Assembly: GCA_022072055.1 (NCBI GenBank)
Contig: JAJVIK010000031.1
Coordinates: 1 to 10,059, forward strand
DNA from: a bacterium
Lineage (GTDB): Bacteria; Hinthialibacterota; Hinthialibacteria; OLB16
Reading direction: 5' to 3'
Length of the DNA stretch: 10,059 bases
This document shows, one piece after another, positions 6,837 to 10,059 of this stretch; within the stretch, counting starts at the first letter, position 1, and the number at the start of each line of letters is the position of its first letter. The position numbers were made by a program, and so were the translations under genes. The notes under the pieces were generated by a model, which searched no databases, was not told the DNA's origin, and worked only from the letters and a program-made list of their open reading frames with translations.

Positions 6837-7868
6837 TCACCCGTACTTCAGTGTGTTCTGTCGCGGCCGCTTCTCGCGGGCCATGCGGGCGCCGATGAGT
6901 CGCTGGCCTGCCTTGCGGGTCATGCTGTCCCAGCGGCTCTTGTCCTGGTCCAGGAATGCGCCACGGGAGAACTCGCCCATCTTCCCCAGACCGGAGCGAC
7001 CCACGCCCATACCCATGCGCAGCAGGTTGCCCACGGCACCGAAGCCCGACAGCGCAATGCCACTCGCCATGCCCTGCGCCATCGATGGCACCTGCCGCAT
7101 GATCAGGAACGTGAGCGCCGCGGCCGCACAGACCTGCAGCGCGTTGGCGATGCCGATGCCGCCGCCGGCCGCGACTGCCGACTCCGCCGCCGTCGAGATC
7201 ACCTGCAGCATCAGCGCGGCGACGAGGATCGTCAGCACGGCAAGGAACGCATAGTTGCTGAGCTGCGCGAGCCAGGCCTCGAAGAAGCGTTTGCTGGAGT
7301 CAAAGAACAGCAGTGCGAGGAAGATCGGCCCCATCGCCAGCAGAACCGCCAGCGCGATGCGGCTCATCGCGAGCAGGAACATGGTGTAGACGGCGGTGAG
7401 GCCGACGATCAGGTAGATCGCGAGCGCGCCGAAGTAGAAAACGATGTCACGCCCGAAGATTTCGCCCTTCTCCATCAGGAGCGACGCGGCATCGTCCCCA
7501 TCGAAGAAGATCTCATCGACGACGGCAACGGGCTGGAACGCAGGACCACCCGGATTGCGTGCGGCGATGATCGACGCCGCCAACTCTGTCGGCGCATTGA
7601 AGAACGTATCGACGAATACATCGTTGTAGAGCCACAGCTGCAGCGACAGCCCGAGGACCACACCGAGCGTCAGCAGCCGCTTCGCTCCCTCGACGAACGG
7701 CTCCTCGATCCTGCCGGTCAGCTGCAGGTAGCCCCAGACGATGACGTAGAGGACACCGAGCGTGACGATGACGGGCTCCAGGATGCCGGCGATCACGGCG
7801 AGGGTCTGCCCGATATAGGCATTCAGGATGCCGGTCAGCCACGCATTGAATTCGCCGAAGAAGCCCAT
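6837..7868 (-). CDS. virB6: VirB6/TrbL-family polytopic inner-membrane channel protein
   Basis: A 343-residue integral membrane protein that forms part of the inner-membrane translocation path. Hydrophobic segments lie at about 22-48, 64-82, 142-164, 166-189, 206-226 and 240-257, with a periplasmic loop around 85-140 between the second and third. The central block AMGPIFLALLFFDSSKRFFE (178-197) followed by AWLAQLSNYAF (198-208), with its conserved Trp, is the VirB6/TrbL signature. The last 50 residues are soluble and basic (RSGLGKMGEFSRGAF, then REKRPRQNTLKYG) and should face the cytoplasm. The ATG at 7868 follows GGGAGG by 9 nt and lies 3 bp after the stop of the EexN-like gene. Its stop is 5 bp before the VirB7 ATG. 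Confidence 0.93.
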   Translation of the reverse strand: MGFFGEFNAWLTGILNAYIGQTLAVIAGILEPVIVTLGVLYVIVWGYLQLTGRIEEPFVEGAKRLLTLGVVLGLSLQLWLYNDVFVDTFFNAPTELAASIIAARNPGGPAFQPVAVVDEIFFDGDDAASLLMEKGEIFGRDIVFYFGALAIYLIVGLTAVYTMFLLAMSRIALAVLLAMGPIFLALLFFDSSKRFFEAWLAQLSNYAFLAVLTILVAALMLQVISTAAESAVAAGGGIGIANALQVCAAAALTFLIMRQVPSMAQGMASGIALSGFGAVGNLLRMGMGVGRSGLGKMGEFSRGAFLDQDKSRWDSMTRKAGQRLIGARMAREKRPRQNTLKYG

Positions 7869-7871
7869 GCT

Positions 7872-8147
7872 TCACCGCCTCCCGCTGGGAGCGAGGCCCA
7901 CCGGGGCCTGGTCGCGCAGCGAGCCGTGGCTTTCCAGTCGCTCGGCTTCTCGTGCATTCACGCAGTCCGGCGTCTGGCCGAGCCCGCCCGGATCGTTGAG
8001 GCACCGGGCGAAGACCTCGCGCCGCAGCGATGCGTCGGCGCGGTAGTCGGAAACGGTGTGCTCAGCCACCGGTGGCCCGGGCGAGCAGGACACCGCCGCG
8101 CCGACGAGTGTGGCCAGGACGATCAGCACGAGCATGCCGCGGGACAT
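7872..8147 (-). CDS. eexN: EexN-family entry-exclusion lipoprotein
   Basis: A 91-residue predicted lipoprotein: hydrophobic N-terminus MLVLIVLATLVGAAVSC (5-21) with Cys21 as the likely lipidated residue. The lipobox AVSC has Ala at -3 rather than Leu, so it is slightly imperfect. The mature part matches the EexN pattern, a TVSDYRADASLRREVFARC segment (31-49) followed by LNDPGGLGQTPDCVNAREAE (50-69), i.e. the Cys-x(12)-Cys-x-Asn-Ala arrangement I associate with entry-exclusion lipoproteins of IncN/IncW-type systems. Such proteins, made in the cell that already carries the element, block uptake of a second copy by the same transfer machine. Here it sits between VirB5 and VirB6, 6 bp and 3 bp from its neighbours, so it is expressed with the machine itself. 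A start at the ATG at 8135 would shorten it by four residues. TrbK-type exclusion proteins share a similar Cys pattern and are an alternative name. Confidence 0.8.
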   Translation of the reverse strand: MSRGMLVLIVLATLVGAAVSCSPGPPVAEHTVSDYRADASLRREVFARCLNDPGGLGQTPDCVNAREAERLESHGSLRDQAPVGLAPSGRR

Positions 8148-8153
8148 GGCGGC

Positions 8154-8864
8154 CTACGGATTGAGGCCGACGGCGGGGAGGCGGCGCAGCGAGCCAAAGT
8201 TGCTGATTGCCAGTTCCCGCGCCCGCTGCTCCTGGGCACGCTGCTCAGCCTCCGCCGCCTGGTTGAGCACCATCAGCTTCGTGTGCTCGTTCTGGAGCAT
8301 GGCCTGCTCGGCGCCGATCCTCGCCTGAAGGTCGAGGACCGCCTTGGCGTCCGTTGCCCGGGGAATGGCGTCGATCAGACTCTGCAGGGATGCGAAGCGC
8401 TGGCTGCTGGCCTGCAGGGCTTCGCGACTCGTGGCCTGCAGCAGTGCCACGGAGCGGCGCGCCGCTTCAAGCTGCTCAACCTGCTCCGGCGACATCCGTG
8501 CCGTCTGTGCCGGAGTCAGGACTGTGACCTGGCGGAGGGCGGCCTGCATTTCCGCCGAGAGTGCGGCGTAGCTCGCCTGCGCACCGCGCAGGGTCGCTTC
8601 TAGCGTCGCCCAGTCCGCCGGCAGGTAGTTCCGCGTGACGCCCGAGAGCAGCTGCTCCATGCCGCGCTGCCCGGTCAGCGACTGGAACTGCTGCTGCGCC
8701 TGGGTGAGCTGGTTGCGGGCCGTGGTCAGCTGGTTCTGCAGGACCTGCAGCTCCCTCGCCATCTGGGCAATGGCGCGAACATCGACCACGGGCATTGCCG
8801 CGTGGCCGACCGAGGTGCACAAGACGCAGGCGAGCGCGCCAACAAGTACGTTGGATACTTTCAC
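8154..8864 (-). CDS. virB5: VirB5 minor pilus protein
   Basis: A 236-residue secreted VirB5 (TrbJ-like) protein, the minor pilus component thought to sit at the pilus tip and help contact recipients. A Sec signal peptide covers residues 1-22 (NVLVGALACVLCTSVGHA, cleavage probably after GHA). The mature protein is strongly helical: a Gln-rich coiled coil at about 34-66 (ELQVLQNQLTTARNQLTQAQ), a globular middle (70-125, with YLPADWATLEATL), and a long C-terminal helix at about 175-222. The start is a GTG at 8864 overlapping the VirB4 stop as GTGA, with GGAGAAG upstream. A longer in-frame reading reaches back into virB4 to 9530, but that extension is a shadow of the ATPase gene and has no pilin-like features; the signal peptide fixes the real start. 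Normal family length. Confidence 0.92.
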   Translation of the reverse strand: MKVSNVLVGALACVLCTSVGHAAMPVVDVRAIAQMARELQVLQNQLTTARNQLTQAQQQFQSLTGQRGMEQLLSGVTRNYLPADWATLEATLRGAQASYAALSAEMQAALRQVTVLTPAQTARMSPEQVEQLEAARRSVALLQATSREALQASSQRFASLQSLIDAIPRATDAKAVLDLQARIGAEQAMLQNEHTKLMVLNQAAEAEQRAQEQRARELAISNFGSLRRLPAVGLNP

Positions 8865-10059
8865 GATGACTTCTCCGTGGTGAGAAATGAGGGCAGCCAC
8901 TGCCGCGGATCGGGACCGGTACGCGCGATGAGCCGTTGCAGCTCCTCGACGGTGCTCGCCCGACCCGAGATGACTTTCAGCTCCGCGTCGAAGCCCTTGA
9001 GGTCGAGCTGGCAGACCACCGAGTAGTGGCCCTGCTTGATGAGGAACTGCCGCGAACCGGGCTCGATCTGCTCCTTGATGAGCTTGAACTCCCGCTCCGA
9101 CAGGCCGAATCCCTCGATGTACTCGGCTGCGTTGGCATCCGGATTCGGGAACAGGATCTTGGTCGGCGTCTGCTCGATGATCGTGCGGCTGATCGGGCTG
9201 TCGAGCACGTCGCTTGCGCTCTGCGTCGCGAGACACATCACGCCGTTGAGCTTTCGCCAGGTCTTGGGGCCGTCCTTGGCGAACCCCTCGAAGGACGGAT
9301 CGGACAACAGCTTCCAGAACTCGTCCATCCAGCAGACAAACTTGCGACCATCGAGCAGCTGGCGGATGACGTGGAACAGGTAGAGCGTGACCGGCGCGCG
9401 CGTCAGCGCGTTGTCCAGGAACTCGGTGACATCGACGCCAAACAGGCTGGCCTTCGCCAGTTGCCCGACCAGCGAGTCCTCGGCGTTGTCGAACACCCAG
9501 GCATAGTGGCCTTGGGTGCTCTCGCACCATCGGGCGAGGCGCATGTGGATGCCCTCGGATCGCGTCGCATCGGTGAACTCGATCAGCCGCGACAGGCGGC
9601 GTGCTGAGGCGTCGAGCGCAAGGGTTCCCATCAACGCCGCGTCGAGATCTCCCTCCTCCCGGATCGTCAGCGGGACGGTCCCGCGCACCAACGCGCGCAG
9701 CCAGACCTTCAGGAACTCGATGGTCTCCGCCGTCGGTGGGAGTTGCAGCGGATTGAAACCAGTGGGCACCCCGTTCCGCAGCGGCAGATAGGTGCCACCC
9801 AGCGCCCTCGTCAGGATGTCGAGGCCACGGTCCTTGTCGAAGATCACCTGCGTCACACCCTGCCGGGCGAGCAGGGTCACGAGAAACCCGATCAGCACGG
9901 ACTTGCCCGATCCCGTCGGTCCACAGATGAACGTGTGCCCGGTGTCCTTGCGGCTGCCGCCGTCCGGGTCGTGGGGATCGCTGGCGTGCAGCGAGAAGTA
10001 GTACGGTGACCGGGCACTGGTGACGAGCAGCGCCAGCGCATCTCCCCAGTGATTCCCGG
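8861..10059 (-). CDS. virB4: VirB4 assembly ATPase, C-terminal half (5' end cut by window edge)
   Basis: The frame is open from the right edge to the TGA at 8861, giving the last 398 residues or so of a protein that is normally about 800. VirB4 is the cytoplasmic ATPase that drives pilin extraction and channel assembly. The visible start carries the CagE/VirB4 signature NHWGDALALLVTSARSPYYF (2-21 of the fragment). Then come Walker A FICGPTGSGKS (43-53) and IFDKDRGLDILTRALGGTYL (72-91). GFNPLQL lies at about 101-107, Walker B KFVCWMDEFWKLLSD at about 239-253, the glutamine-containing CLATQSASD at about 275-283, and the C-terminal IKQGHYSVVCQLDLKGF (341-356). All ATPase motifs look intact. The stop overlaps the VirB5 GTG by 4 bp. 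VirB3 may be fused to or precede the missing N-terminus; that cannot be seen here. Confidence 0.96.
   Translation of the reverse strand, partial: GNHWGDALALLVTSARSPYYFSLHASDPHDPDGGSRKDTGHTFICGPTGSGKSVLIGFLVTLLARQGVTQVIFDKDRGLDILTRALGGTYLPLRNGVPTGFNPLQLPPTAETIEFLKVWLRALVRGTVPLTIREEGDLDAALMGTLALDASARRLSRLIEFTDATRSEGIHMRLARWCESTQGHYAWVFDNAEDSLVGQLAKASLFGVDVTEFLDNALTRAPVTLYLFHVIRQLLDGRKFVCWMDEFWKLLSDPSFEGFAKDGPKTWRKLNGVMCLATQSASDVLDSPISRTIIEQTPTKILFPNPDANAAEYIEGFGLSEREFKLIKEQIEPGSRQFLIKQGHYSVVCQLDLKGFDAELKVISGRASTVEELQRLIARTGPDPRQWLPSFLTTEKSS
8870..8876 (-). promoter_or_regulatory. Shine-Dalgarno of virB5 inside the end of virB4
   Basis: GGAGAAG, with GGAG 8 nt before the GTG at 8864, supports this non-ATG start. 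It overlaps the last virB4 codons, so translation of the two genes is probably coupled. Confidence 0.55.

Noticed and set aside
6813-8603. 596-codon open frame on the plus strand opposite virB5, eexN and virB6
   Set aside because: It lies antisense to four recognised genes and gives a compositionally odd Glu/Arg/His-rich product with no family resemblance.
8865-9530. N-terminal extension of virB5 back into virB4
   Set aside because: The extension is read out of frame through virB4, which has intact ATPase motifs there. The virB5 signal peptide begins exactly at the GTG at 8864, so the extension is not coding.

Overview
This window is part of one long, tightly packed conjugation operon, all on the minus strand. 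The base composition is GC-rich, the components are of the Gram-negative P-type (VirB/VirD4) type IV secretion family, and two lipoproteins and several Sec signal peptides are present. Together these suggest a proteobacterium, probably beta or gamma, carrying a conjugative plasmid or an integrative conjugative element (ICE). The sequence does not show which; no replication, integration or oriT signal is visible.

Reading in the direction of transcription (high to low coordinates), the order is: the C-terminal ATPase part of VirB4 (cut by the right edge), VirB5 (minor pilus subunit), an EexN-like entry-exclusion lipoprotein, VirB6 (polytopic inner-membrane channel), VirB7 (short outer-membrane lipoprotein), VirB8 (inner-membrane assembly factor), VirB9 and VirB10 (outer-membrane core complex), VirB11 (hexameric traffic ATPase) and VirD4 (coupling protein). 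Last is a protein with a disordered N-terminus, an LPD7-like domain and a KfrB-like module, cut by the left edge.

Junctions are 4-bp GTGA or ATGA overlaps, longer overlaps (26 and 44 bp), or gaps of at most 9 bp. The whole window therefore reads as one translationally coupled transcript. No gene-free stretch exceeds 9 bp, and I see no promoter, terminator, repeat, CRISPR, tRNA or insertion sequence. Every plus-strand open frame is a shadow of these genes.

Functionally, VirB4 and VirB11 power assembly; VirB6 and VirB8 form the inner-membrane platform; VirB7, VirB9 and VirB10 form the envelope-spanning core; VirB5 decorates the pilus; VirD4 brings DNA-protein substrates to the channel; and the EexN-like lipoprotein should stop redundant transfer into cells already carrying the element. 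An entry-exclusion gene, a coupling protein and an LPD7 protein together favour conjugation over effector delivery. VirB1, VirB2, VirB3, the N-terminus of VirB4 and the relaxase are not in the window and would be expected beyond its edges.

The least conventional parts are the LPD7/KfrB-like protein and the long proline-rich, charged C-terminal tail of VirD4 next to it.
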